DNA from: Diphasiastrum complanatum | Taxonomy: Eukaryota > Streptophyta > Lycopodiopsida > Lycopodiales > Lycopodiaceae | Length of the DNA: 64,000 bases | NCBI GenBank assembly: GCA_029204225.1 | Contig: CM055097.1 | Span: 53,375,592-53,439,591 of the forward strand | Reading direction: 5' to 3' | Part shown: in pieces, positions 1 to 10,211 of the stretch | Position numbering within the stretch: position 1 is the stretch's first letter | Layout: the number at the start of each line of letters is the position of its first letter | Program-made: the position numbers and the translations under genes | Notes under the pieces: model-generated | Told to the model about the DNA's origin: nothing | Seen by the model: the letters and a program-made list of their open reading frames with translations, nothing else | Databases searched by the model: none

Positions 1-1466
1 CTCTGGTTCATTTAACATAATCACGAAAATCATATGTGTGATTAATGACATGTTTGGCTTTGGCATATACGATTCCTCGACAATGCTTTGAAGCACTGGT
101 AAAGAAAATGCCTTCTTGCGTCTCAACCTCTTAGAAAAGCAACTAAACATTTGATCAATTTGATCGTGAGTATGCCCTACCAACAAGAATCCTATTTTTT
201 TTTTAAAGAAAAATTCTCTACTAGCATAGACAAATATGCCAAAATCGTTTGGTTCTTATTTTCCCTAGCATTGTTGTCAAGTTGCAAATAAAGTATTTCT
301 AGAAGATTTTCACCATATTTGCAAATTATCTTATGTACAATGGTGATCGTCAAATTTGGATCATTTCAAACGTTGAGATAGTTAAAAAAGACCTTGGACT
401 CCAAAGTGCCATTAAACACAAGTGCTCCAACGAGATGAACCTGAATAAAATCTGCCTTGTTTAAATTTTTGGGCACTCTGACAAATGAGACAACATTGTT
501 TTCTTCTGGTCCATGCCGTCAATAACAAGGCCTAGATACTTTTGTGGACATTCTAAACATTTCTTTTTGTGCTTGGCCAACTTTTGTCTTTCAACTGTTT
601 GTTGATCTCTGTGCACTTGAAGGGCTTTTGCAACATCCACTGAAAATACAATGAACATATTTAATAGAATAAAGATACCATAATGATATTAAAATAGATT
701 GCAACTTAAATTTATTTCAAAACATAAAATATAATTAAAATAAAAGACAAATCTAATTAATATTTATCTTCTCATCATTGGCTTTTGCGAGTTGTTTTGT
801 AGACTTTAATAACTCGCAAGTGGAGCATACTGTCATTCGTGATTTTTTGAAATCTTTACCAGTCCAAAATCTCTTTTCCAAATTCTAAGAAAATATGAGT
901 AACTCAAATAGGAAAAAAAAAATTGTTTTGGCAAACTCTTTGTACATAAAAAAATATCTCTAATTTTGTAAAATTATCCGGCAATTGAAAATATAAGGAA
1001 TTAGGCCAATTCTATCCATGCACATCTATGAAATGCTTTAGCCAAGCAGTTGCATTCAAAGCATCTGGAGAAACAGTTCGACCTTGTATAGATCCCCGTA
1101 ATGTTGGATCTTTTTGAAGTCATGCATGCATTCGTTGAAGCTGTGAGTTTTCGATTGCGTGAACTGCTTTGTAAGCTTTGCGACAAACGTCCAAAGCATT
1201 TAAGAAATACGAATAGGAATTTTTGTCTGGCCTCACTGTTGCACACAAATAATAATTTCTTTCATCCTTACTTTATAAAAAGAAGTTTGATCTTAATTCT
1301 TCAATTTCTTTGATATGAGTTTCTGTAAGTAACAGGATGAGCAACAAATAATATTCCGTACATTACGAATCTCAAATTTTGTAATCAACTGTTTTTGACG
1401 ATTAGTTAAAATAGGTGAAAATCTCAAGTCTCTCTTATATTTTCCCTTTTGTTTGGAGTCTGATCT
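1..1466 (-). pseudogene. Relic DDE-type transposase of an uncharacterised transposon family
   Basis: Minus-strand reading gives conserved blocks in the right order but different frames: VCRKAYKAVHAIE near 1170-1210, RTVSPDALNATAWLKHF near 1020-1085, YLGLVIDGMDQKKT near 500-545, LDNNARENKNQTILAYLSML near 222-280, and LLVGHTHDQIDQMFS near 135-180. The IDGMDQ, LDN..RENKN and VGHTHDQIDQ blocks recur in transposon-encoded proteins of animals and early-diverging plants; I recall them as DDE-type transposases, and the two Asp-containing blocks fit that role. Stops and frameshifts break the frame, so it is dead. The 3' part runs off the left edge, and a copia LTR cuts the 5' part at 1467. The family assignment is from memory of motifs; the coding relic itself is well supported. 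Confidence 0.6.
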
Positions 1467-1705
1467 GTGATGGGGACGATGGAGGATAGAGAACGCGAGC
1501 GGAGAAGAGAGCTGTAATATTTGTGGAACAGAATGGGCTGCTAGATACAAAATTAGTCTAATGGAATGTTTATGCCAAGTATAATCACAGCTTAAGTGTT
1601 CTATTTCCCAACAAGATCTTATAAATTAGTTCATACTCAAAAAAAATACAGAAATGAGTACAGTCCACCAAAGAGATTAAAAATGGTTTGTGTGTGGTAT
1701 CTTTA
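1467..1705 (-). repeat. Copia LTR fragment (copy 1 of family with 5858-6098)
   Basis: About 230 bp match 5860-6098 closely, including the shared stretch around 'cacagcttaagtgttctatt'. The left boundary reads TGATGGGG, which in minus orientation is an LTR ending in CA. The second copy of this family abuts a tRNA-Met primer-binding site, which identifies the family as a copia LTR. This copy lies inside the DDE transposase relic and has no copia coding region attached, so it is a solo or truncated LTR. The right boundary is uncertain. Confidence 0.65.
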
Positions 1706-2580
1706 AAAAATGGATTTAGTCAGAAGTTTAGTTCTGAAATAGATTGAAATAGCAGTATGACAACGCCAGTTCCTCAGGCATCAAAGACAGTCATCGTCTG
1801 ATCAAAAACTGAAGAGTCATAGACATCAGTGTTTTGATCAAAGTGAGTGAACAAATATTATCAAACATCAATAAAGTGCATTCAAATCACAACAAGCATT
1901 CATCTACGTTATACATAGATAGAAAAGCGTGCTGCTACTATATTACACTGAAGCACAACAAAATAGCAGTTATAACCAGAATGACGGCATAACTGGGAGA
2001 CTCAAAATCATTCGTCTCATGGACGAAGCATTACGTAGAGTGTGCCTGGATGATCCATTTATAGAATTCATCCATGTATTAATTACAGTAAATATTTGTC
2101 ACCTAATCAAGTAAGCTTAGGTACTTGGAAGTATTTGACTTGTGTGACACCTATACATGGTCAATTCGTAGGGAATGTTGACGTGAACGAGGACGCTGCA
2201 AATCTCTCACTTCGCATTTTACGTGAAGTGGCTTTCTCTCACTTCGCAAATTCTGGGAAGGGCCTGAAACGTTCCTCTTTGAAAATAGACGATTGTCGAT
2301 ATTTTTCTCTCTCTTCAAAATTTTGCGAAAAAGCCAACAATGCCCTTAAAAAGGCAAAGGTGCCCTTAAAATAGTCTAACTTTTTCAAAATAGTTGAAAG
2401 AAAGAAGCTGAAGGCAAGAAGCCGACACTGTCGCATTTCGGGAAAATGCAAAAAGCCAACACTGTTGAAAATAGTTGAACTGTTGACCTATGTTGAAGAG
2501 TCGCATTTCAAAAAAAGCCGACACTGTCGCATTTCTGAAAAAACCGACATTGGTCACATTTCAAAAAAAGCCGACACTGT
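1706..2580. other. Non-coding stretch with degenerate short repeats
   Basis: No gene recognised. From about 2230 onward variants of 'aaaagccgacactg' and 'tcgcatttc' recur every 30-60 bp and lead into the exact 30-bp minisatellite. A similar vocabulary ('gcgacactg', 'tatttctgcagactgt') occurs at 56240-56680, so both loci probably carry one repeat family. Confidence 0.5.
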
Positions 2581-2700
2581 TAAAAACATAGTTTATTTTT
2601 GCAAACTATTGCGACACTTAGTGTATTTCTACAGACTGTTGCGACACTTAGTGTATTTCTGCAAACTGTTGCGACACTTAGTGTATTTCTGCAAAGTTGT
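2581..2700. repeat. 30-bp tandem minisatellite, four units
   Basis: The sequence repeats with an exact 30-bp period at 2581, 2611, 2641 and 2671. The last three units start 'gcgacacttagtgtatttct' and differ at only a few bases; the first is more diverged. The period is a multiple of three, so an ORF runs through it with the peptide repeat LLRHLVYFCK, but I see no sign of a real protein. Confidence 0.9.
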
Positions 2701-2808
2701 TCTAAATGCTAATTTGTGGAAGTTCTTGAAGATGGCCAAGTCTTCAATGATCTTCAAACTATTGAACTTAACGTCTAAACTTGAAATATGATAGAATTGG
2801 TTACCCTT

Positions 2809-3017
2809 TGTTGGAGATCAGCCGGAAGCCCGTTGTAGACGTTCTTCAAATAATTTGGCTATCTAAGTTATGATTCCTGCAGGTATCAGATGAGTAGACG
2901 TAGAACCAAAGTTGGTTTCATCTGACCCTAGATCAACAATCAATAAATGTGCAGGAAGACTCTTGAAATAGAAATAGTCGTTCACCAAGGAGACAACTGT
3001 GGACTTAATTTCCAACA
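2809..3017 (-). repeat. Copia 3' LTR, 209 bp
   Basis: Bounded by the inverted termini TGTTGGA and TCCAACA. On its right lies a polypurine tract (minus strand TTAAGGGAGAG, 3018-3028) and then copia RNase H coding sequence, so it is the 3' LTR of the adjacent minus-strand element. No matching copy is found at the 5' end of that element. Confidence 0.7.
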
Positions 3018-3386
3018 CTCTCCCTTAAGGTCACGGTTGGTGCCTTGGTATCTTCGTCAGGTTCAGCATGCCGAAGGACTTCTGATGCTTGATCCTGGGA
3101 AGCGCTTTGGTGAAGACGTCTGCGACCATTTCTATTGTGGAGCGGTATTGAAGGATCAATTGCCCTAAGAAAACTTTCTCTCGAATGAAATGATACTGGA
3201 TTTCTATGTACTTGGATTTGCCATGAAATCTGGGATTCAATGACACCTGATCCATACAGTTTCTTTTGAAACTTGACATGTTGCGATGTACTTTGCCTCG
3301 ATCGAAGAAAACGCAACTGATTTTTGCTTCCTTGAGTTCCACAAAATCGGTCCCCTTGCCAAATAGAAATAGAACTCGAAGGTAGA

Positions 3387-3526
3387 TTTTCTGGTAGAGA
3401 CTGTTCCTCCCCAATCTAAGTTGGAGTAGCCTCGTAGGACGAGTGGGTCGATAGCATTTTCTGGTAGAGATTGTTCCTCCCCAATCTGAGTCAAAGTAGC
3501 CTCGCAGGACGAGTGGGTCGATAGCA
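3387..3526 (-). repeat. 70-bp tandem duplication inside copia RNase H
   Basis: Units 3387-3456 and 3457-3526 both start 'ttttctggtagaga' and end 'gggtcgatagca'. Each encodes the RNase H block AIDPLVLRGY..DWGG, which is present once in normal copia proteins. Seventy is not a multiple of three, so the duplication shifts the frame. Confidence 0.85.
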
Positions 3527-5844
3527 TTTCTATCATAACATAAAATGTGATCTAAACTTTTCTGAATATATCTCATCACTCTCTTCAATGCTTTCCAATG
3601 AGAGATCTTAGGATTGCACATGAATTGACTTAACATGCTAACAGTGTATGCTGAATATGGTCTAGTACACAACATTATATACATCAAAGATCCTATTAGT
3701 GAATGATGGATTTGCAATCAGACATATGAAATTTTTCTAAAATGCCTTTTAGATATGCCTGCTGGCTAAGATAGATCTTCTTCTAAACTCTATTTCTAGT
3801 AATGTGAATTCCTAGCAAAGAATGAACAGCTCCTAAATCAGTCATGTCAAATTCCTTTGACATATCACTCTTAATAGTGTGCAAAAGATAATTGTCGTTA
3901 GACAAAATAAATGCATCATCTACGTAAAGAGCTATGTGAGCTGAATTAGTGCCTATATGCTTCAAATAAACATTACAGTTAGCTAAATTGTTTTTGCAAT
4001 CTCATTTGAATGAGATAAGAGTTGATTCTATCGAACCATGCTCTTGCGGCCTGTTTTAGACCATAGATTGCTTTGTGCAGCTTGCACACTTTGTGCTCTT
4101 GGCCTTTGACTTCAAATCTTTTCGGTTGGAAGGTATACATCTCTTCCTCAATGTTGTCATTGAGAAATGTTATCTTGACATCCATTTGGTGCATTTCGAG
4201 GTCTTCCGCGGCTGCTAATGCAATCAGAGTCCTGACGACAGGATTGAAAATTTTATCCACTCCTTGGACTTGAGTGAATCCTTTAGCCACCAGTCGTGCT
4301 TTTCATTTAGCAATGGAACCATCAGAGTTGATCTTCTTCTTGAAGATCCACTTGTTGTCGATAACTCTCTTGTGAGTGGAGAAGTCGACCAATGTCCAGG
4401 TCTGGTTTGTCAAAAGTAAGTTGTACGCGCTTTCCATAGCTTCTTGTCACTTCATAACATCCTTGGAGTTAATTGCTTCGGCTAGGCTCTCTGGTTCTTT
4501 TGATGAAGTCCAAAATAATTGAGGTGTATACCTCTTAGGAATTGTCCGAGTCCGTGAGGATCTACGGACGTTTGGTTGACCAGGATGCGATGATGCTTCT
4601 TCTTGAATTTCTCCATATATGCTCGAGCTGGCTTGGTCTAGTCTAATGACAAGTAGTATCAGCTGCTCGGCTTCTGTAGCTGTAACTGCAGGTTCCGTAA
4701 AAGGAATATCAACGTTGGAAGAATCCATGGTACGTAAAATAGGATGAAATGACATAGCATCATTTATCGATGGTTGTTTGAAATCATAGTATGTATGTTC
4801 TTGAGATTCATCCCTAGAGACAAATACTACATTGGTAAATGGACCATAAACTTTGTAAGCTTTATGTTTATCAGGATAGCCAATGAAAATACATTTATTT
4901 CTCCTATGATCCAACTTCTTCCTAAGTTGTTTAGGAATGTGAACAAAACATATACAACCAGAGATTTTTAAATGGCTGGCACTAGGCTTGTGTCCATGCC
5001 AAACTTCATAAGGAGTTTTGTTGTTGACGGCTTTGGTGCTGGATCTATTCTATAAGTAACAGGCTGTGGCAGTAGCTTCTGCCCAAAACTTCACAGGTAG
5101 ATGCGTTTGATGTAGCATGGATCTGGCTGAGTTGAGAAGAGTTCGATTCTTCCTTTCTGCAATCCTGTTCTGTTGAGGTGAATAGGAAGTGATGAACTAT
5201 TATCTAATACCATGTTCAGCCATGTAGTCGGACATCTCATTAGAGAGGTATTCGTCGCCACCATCAGTTTGGAGTGCTTTCACTTTTGTAGACGTTTGTG
5301 TCTCAGCCATGGCCTTGAATCTCTTGAAGCATTCAAAGGCTTCTGATTTGTGCTTAATGAACATGATTGTAGACCATCTAGAACAATCAACTATGAAAGT
5401 GATAAAATAGATTGCATGTCCTAAGGACGGAGTTGGCATTGGACCACAAAGATCGCTATGTACAAGATCTAATACATGCTTTGTTTTGATGGTAACGTAG
5501 ATCATTTGTTGAACGCATTGGCTTGCATTTTGGTTGATTATGCATGTGAGTGTGATACATTCGCTTTTTCCAAAAAGCGCAAGAAAGCCAAACTGTTACA
5601 GAGATCTTCGCTTTTTCCTGATCTTTGATCTTCCATGCCTTTGCTTGATCACCATCTTCTGGTGTCAGGTCAGAACCTTCTACTACATCCCAAAGATCTC
5701 TATCTATCAACATCATCCGGAGTTTTAACTTCCGGATGTAGAAGTTAGATCCATTGAACTTGTCAATGACTCTAGCCTCGTTGGATGATGGAGACGAAGA
5801 GCTACCAAAGAAAAAACTTAATCTCTCAGTTTATATTAGCCTAC

Positions 5845-5856
5845 GCTCTGATACCA
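5845..5856 (-). other. tRNA-Met primer-binding site of copia element
   Basis: Minus strand reads TGGTATCAGAGC, the standard plant copia site complementary to the 3' end of initiator Met-tRNA. It lies a few bases inside the LTR at 5858-6098. Confidence 0.85.
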
Positions 5857-5857
5857 A

Positions 5858-6098
5858 TCTAATGGGGGCGATGGAGGATAGAGAACGCAAGCGGAGAAGA
5901 GAGCAGGAATATTTGCAGAACAGCTCTCCCACTACAATGGGCTGCTAGATGCAAAAAAAATCTAATGGAATGTTTATGCTAAGTATAATCACAGCTTAAG
6001 TGTTCTATTGCCCATCAAGATCTTATAAATTAGTTCATACTCACAAAAATATAGAAATGAGCACAATCCACCAAAGAGATTAGAAATGGTTTGTGCTA
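5858..6098 (-). repeat. Copia 5' LTR, partial
   Basis: Lies directly outside the primer-binding site at 5845-5856 and matches 1467-1705. It is therefore a 5' LTR in minus orientation. Its outer end appears cut off at about 6098, where homology to the other copy stops and copia element 2 starts. This LTR differs from the 3' LTR at 2809-3017, so the element between them is either a recombinant or a composite of two insertions. Confidence 0.7.
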
Positions 6099-8726
6099 TC
6101 TGACCTCACGTATCATAATCCTCTCATCTCTACCATCTTTGCCCTCGTTCAATTACATGTATAGATACATATCAGCTGAAGAATCTTGTGTGGAGGACAG
6201 AGAAATGCATTTATGCTTTCTGCTGTTCCATGAGATGGGTCCTCCTACAAGGAAACATATGTAGCCTGATGCGGATTTTCTGGTATCCACATCTCCTACC
6301 CAATCTGAATCTAAATAAGTGGTCAATGTGAGTGCAGCTTCTATATTGTCATTATAGCTCAACACATAGTGCTTTGTAGCTTGAATGTACCTCAGTATTC
6401 TTTGCAGAGCTTTCCAGTGTTGTAGGCCTGGATTGGACATGTACTGAGACAATATGCTTACTGCATATGCTAGATCAGGTCATGTGTAGATCATAGAATA
6501 CATAATAGATCCTATGACAAACTGATAAGGATACTTGCACATTTTTGCTAATCTGCTTGAGTTTTGAGGCACATGTTTTTGGACAGCTTAGCTCCTGGAT
6601 CCATAGGTATGTCTATGGGCTTGCAGTCCTCCATGCCATATCTGCGAAGTACATTAGTCAAGTAGGATTCTTGGCTTATAGTTATCCTTCTGTCTGCACG
6701 ATTTCTGCTAATCTCCATACCAAGAAGGTAATGGACTGGGCCTAAATCAGTCATTTCAAACTCTGATGAAAGCAGAGATTTGGTTTTCTGTAATAACTGA
6801 TTGAATTGCTGATAATTAAAAAATCATCAACGTATAATGCTATTATGACATAGCTTGACCCTTTACGCCTGAGATATACATTGCAATCTGCAGAGCAAGA
6901 AGTAAAATTGTGCTGCAACAAGAAGTAATTAATTCTGTCATACCCGGCCCTGGGAGCTTGCTTAAGACCATATAAAGCCTTATGCAATTTACATACCAGA
7001 TGCTCCTTGTCTTGAAGGATGTAACCTTCTGGTTGATAGATGAATATATCTTCTTGTATAAATCCGTGTAGGAATGTCATCTGGACGTCCATCTGGTGAA
7101 TGTCCAGATCTTCTGCAATAACTATAGCCAGTAAGGCACGAATAGACTGATATTTTACCACTAGACTAAAGGTCTCAGTGTAGTCTACCCCACATACTTG
7201 TTCAAAGCCTTTAACCACCAGTCTAGCTTTCCATTTGGATATGGATCCATCTGGCTTAAGCTTCAGCTTAAAGATCCACTTGGAGTCAATTGGTTTTACA
7301 CCAGTAGGAGGATTGAACTCTAGGTCTTGTTCTTCATTAGAGACTGATACTCAACATCCATGGCAGCCTTCCAATTGTCTACATTGGGCATTGACAGAGC
7401 TTTTGCAACTGTGGCAGGTTCATCATGACTGATGAACGCCTGAGGGACAAAATGATCAGGTTGTTGTCGTTGTCTTGCAGACCTTCGAGCTGCAGGTGCT
7501 TGAGTGGATGATTCTCCTTGGTAAATGACTGGGATCATAGCATCTTGTGGCTGAACAATCGTGGGTCTGGGCCCATCGATGGTAAGCGGAGCTACTGGGA
7601 CAAACTCCTTTGTCTAAACAGTCGTAGGTCATTGCCTAACGATGGATGGTGGAGCTGATGTGACATACTCTTGTGGTAAATGAACATTGGCTGTCATGGA
7701 TCGTGCAGCTTCCAACAGTGTGCGGTTCTTCCGCTCAGCTACTCCATTTTGTTGAAGAGTGTAGCTTGTAGTAAACTGATGGTGCACGCCATATGACGAC
7801 AGATAGTCCATCTCATTTGATAGGTACTCTCCCCCTGAATCAGACCATAGGGCCTTGATTTTTTGACCAGTCTGATTCTCAGCATATTGCTTGAATTATT
7901 TGAAGCAATTGAATACTTCTGACTTGTTCTTAATGAACATAACTTTGGTAAATCGAGAGTAGTCATCAATTAATGTAATAAAATATGGAGCCTTACCCAA
8001 GGAAGGTACGCTCATAGGACCACGTAAGTCACTATCAATCAATGACAGAATGGACTTGGCTCTTTTGGCCTGTCCTCTTGGAAATCTAGTTCTAGGTTGT
8101 TCGCCTAGTAAGCAACTTTCACAGACAGATTGATTAGCTGTAGTAACAACATTTATATTCATGTCCTTGACCATTTTGTTATGATGCATATACAAGATTG
8201 AACGCATATTTAGATGTCCTAATCTTTGATGCCATAAATTAGCATCTGAACAACTCACAGAAAGTGCAACCGATTCTGTAGCTGTGAGTGTAGAGAAGAG
8301 GTCCTTGCATGGCGTCATGTGCTGAGAGGCACCTGAATCGAGATACCATTGATGGGCATCTCTGTTGGGTTGATCTTATACCATCAACGCTCTCTCATCT
8401 TCTTGCGAATCTCTGACTGTGTCAGAGTTGTCTTGTTGCTGCTGTTGCATCTCTTCCTGGTTTCATTATGCTTGAGGACGCGACAGTCCTTGATATCATG
8501 GTTGGTTCTTTTACAGTATCTACAAAATAGCTTGGTCTTGGACGATGATTGACTGTGTTGTTGTTGTTGTGGTTGTGAAGCTGCTGGCTGTTCTGCCTTT
8601 GTCTTCTTGTCCTTGAAGTTTTTCTTCTTCTTGGACTGCTGCTTGGTTGAGTAGAGTGCCATGGATTTGGTACTCGTTGACGTGGACAAACTTTTTCTCC
8701 TTACTTCTTCCTGCAACAGACTTGTT
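6099..8726 (-). pseudogene. Degenerate Ty1/copia element 2 (gag knuckle-INT-RT-RNase H)
   Basis: Minus-strand order: gag C-terminus with zinc knuckle CRYCKRTNHDIKDC (CX2CX4HX4C, 8384-8716), integrase (HQRLGHLNMRSILYMHHNK and LIDSDLRGPM, 7896-8318; SDSGGEYL and NGVAERKNRTLLEA, 7629-7830), RT (MDVQMTFLHGFIQED, LYGLKQAPRAGYDRI, LYVDDFLIISNS, 6751-7218), and RNase H (WKALQRILRYIQAT, LDSDWVGDVDTRKSASGY, 6153-6452). The protease is not evident. A frameshift separates the YVDD block from MTDLGPVHYLLG near 6750. The gag N-terminus is missing because the element ends against a gypsy LTR fragment at about 8727. No LTR of its own is recognised. Confidence 0.85.
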
Positions 8727-9080
8727 ATCCTTGCTCTCTATCACTTTTTCTCCATCTCTCATGCTATTATTGTGTTTTGCTAATTGTTGAATCTAATTGT
8801 AATTGGGATTGCATGTTTTTATACTTTTTATGAGAGAGAAAGTGAAAGAGAGAAAGAGTAAGTTATCTTCATTGTGGATCTTAGTGTTAATGGATGTAGT
8901 GTTAATGCTTAGGGTTAATGGATGGTAGAATTAGATGTGAATCTTCCATTCATGCTGAAATTTGAACTATGTTATCGCTCTCATGGGAACGAATCTACAC
9001 GTGACAACTAATTTCATCTCCTCGATGCTAAATTGATTAGATCTTGGGTTGAGATTAGGTAAGGAAAGGAACCCACTAAA
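8727..9080 (+). repeat. Gypsy 5' LTR, 3' portion (Tat-like family)
   Basis: Matches the right-hand part of the LTRs at 16099-16893 and 41384-42145, including 'gctctcatgggaacgaatct' and the terminal block ending CCCACTAAA. It is followed four bases later by a tRNA-Asp-type primer-binding site, which fixes it as a plus-strand 5' LTR. The left part is missing where copia element 2 begins. Confidence 0.8.
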
Positions 9081-9084
9081 ATTT

Positions 9085-9102
9085 TGGCGCCGTTGCCGAG
9101 GA
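9085..9102 (+). other. tRNA-Asp-type primer-binding site
   Basis: Reads TGGCGCCGTTGCCGAGGA. It resembles the Asp-tRNA primer site used by plant gypsy elements, with one apparent mismatch. Confidence 0.75.
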
Positions 9103-10211
9103 GCTACGCCAATTTTTCAGTTTGCAAGATGTTTGTTGGATGGTTAGCTTGCCATTAGGCATCTTGTCGTGGCATGAATAGTGTTAAATTTGCATTTAGG
9201 GTTAGTTTGGGAGTGATTTTGCCTGATTTGAGTGGATTTGCTTGTTTTAAATCTAATCTGATTGTGGAATAGGGAAAGCTATTCAGATCACTAATCTTAA
9301 AATCCATTTGGATCTGAGATATCAGAAAAAATAACAAAAATCGGTCAAATCTGCCAGATTCTGGTCAAAAGGAGACAAAAATCGTCATTAGAGCTGATAA
9401 ATTTTTGCCCTCTTTCAAGAAACACTCGTCAAGTTGCAAAAACCTTCATTTTTTATCACAGAATCTTCAGTTTGAAGGGCAAACAATCCTTCCTAGCAGA
9501 TTTCTAGAAACATCAGAAAAACCATCAAAAACCACCAAAAAACTCACCAAAACCCTAAAAATACAAATAAAGAACCTTTGTCCGATTCATTGTGCATAGG
9601 TGTGATTTAGATCTATCTACTGCCAGGTCAACGAGGAATTATATCAGAAAAAGAAGGTTTCTCAAAGGATCAGTTGTCATATTGTCATATTTTTGCCAAA
9701 AAAAAGTCTCTTTTTTGCAAAAAAAACCAGTATTACTCTTGATTCTTCACCAAAACCTTCGTTGAGTTTCCAGATTATTCTATTTAAAATAATTTACTAT
9801 TTTTGAGTTCGACGAACATTCATCCTATCCTGATCATAGAAAATCTTTATTTTTACCCTCGCCAAACTACAGAAACTGTGTTTTTGTGTGTCATAAACCT
9901 TTGCCAATTCTATCCTAGCTTTATTTGTGTCAGATTCCGAGTCTGAGAGTTTGGCAAAGGTTATTTTCATAGCTTTTGATTTTTCAGATCAAGTCCCTGT
10001 CAAATTTTGGGTCAAATCTGATACAGTTTGATTTTAATTCTGAGAATTTTTTTATTTTTGAGAAGTATCGATTGGTTGATTTTTGGAATCTTTTCACGAT
10101 ATAGGAACCTGATTCTTGTTAAGTGAAAGAGATCTAGCAGATTTGATTTGAGATAGTTTTGATTGAAAATCTAGATCCAATCTCATTGTCTGCTTGATTT
10201 AATCTGAAAAG
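9103..10211 (+). other. Untranslated leader of gypsy element 1
   Basis: About 1.1 kb separate the primer-binding site from the gag start codon. I see only short stop-interrupted frames and T/A-rich runs, so this reads as a long 5' leader. Confidence 0.6.

Larger units (their letters stand above)
3018..5857 (-). pseudogene. Degenerate Ty1/copia element 1 (gag remnant-INT-RT-RNase H)
   Basis: Minus-strand order is a short gag start (LWDVVEGSDLTPED, about 5620-5716), integrase core (VLDLVHSDLCGPM and LQTDGGDEYLS, 5200-5505), integrase C-terminus (KCIFIGYPDKHKAYKVY, 4447-4914), reverse transcriptase (MDVKITFLND, IYGLKQAARAWFDRI, 3979-4290; LYVDDAFILS, 3783-3965) and RNase H (3031-3717). Int before RT is diagnostic of copia. 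The gag start passes almost directly into integrase near 5530-5560, so most of gag and the protease are deleted. A 70-bp tandem duplication disrupts RNase H. Many frameshifts make it non-functional. Confidence 0.85.

Noticed and set aside
2465-2791. A 108-codon frame with the repeated peptide LLRHLVYFCK.
   Set aside because: Produced by the 30-bp minisatellite, whose period keeps any frame open.
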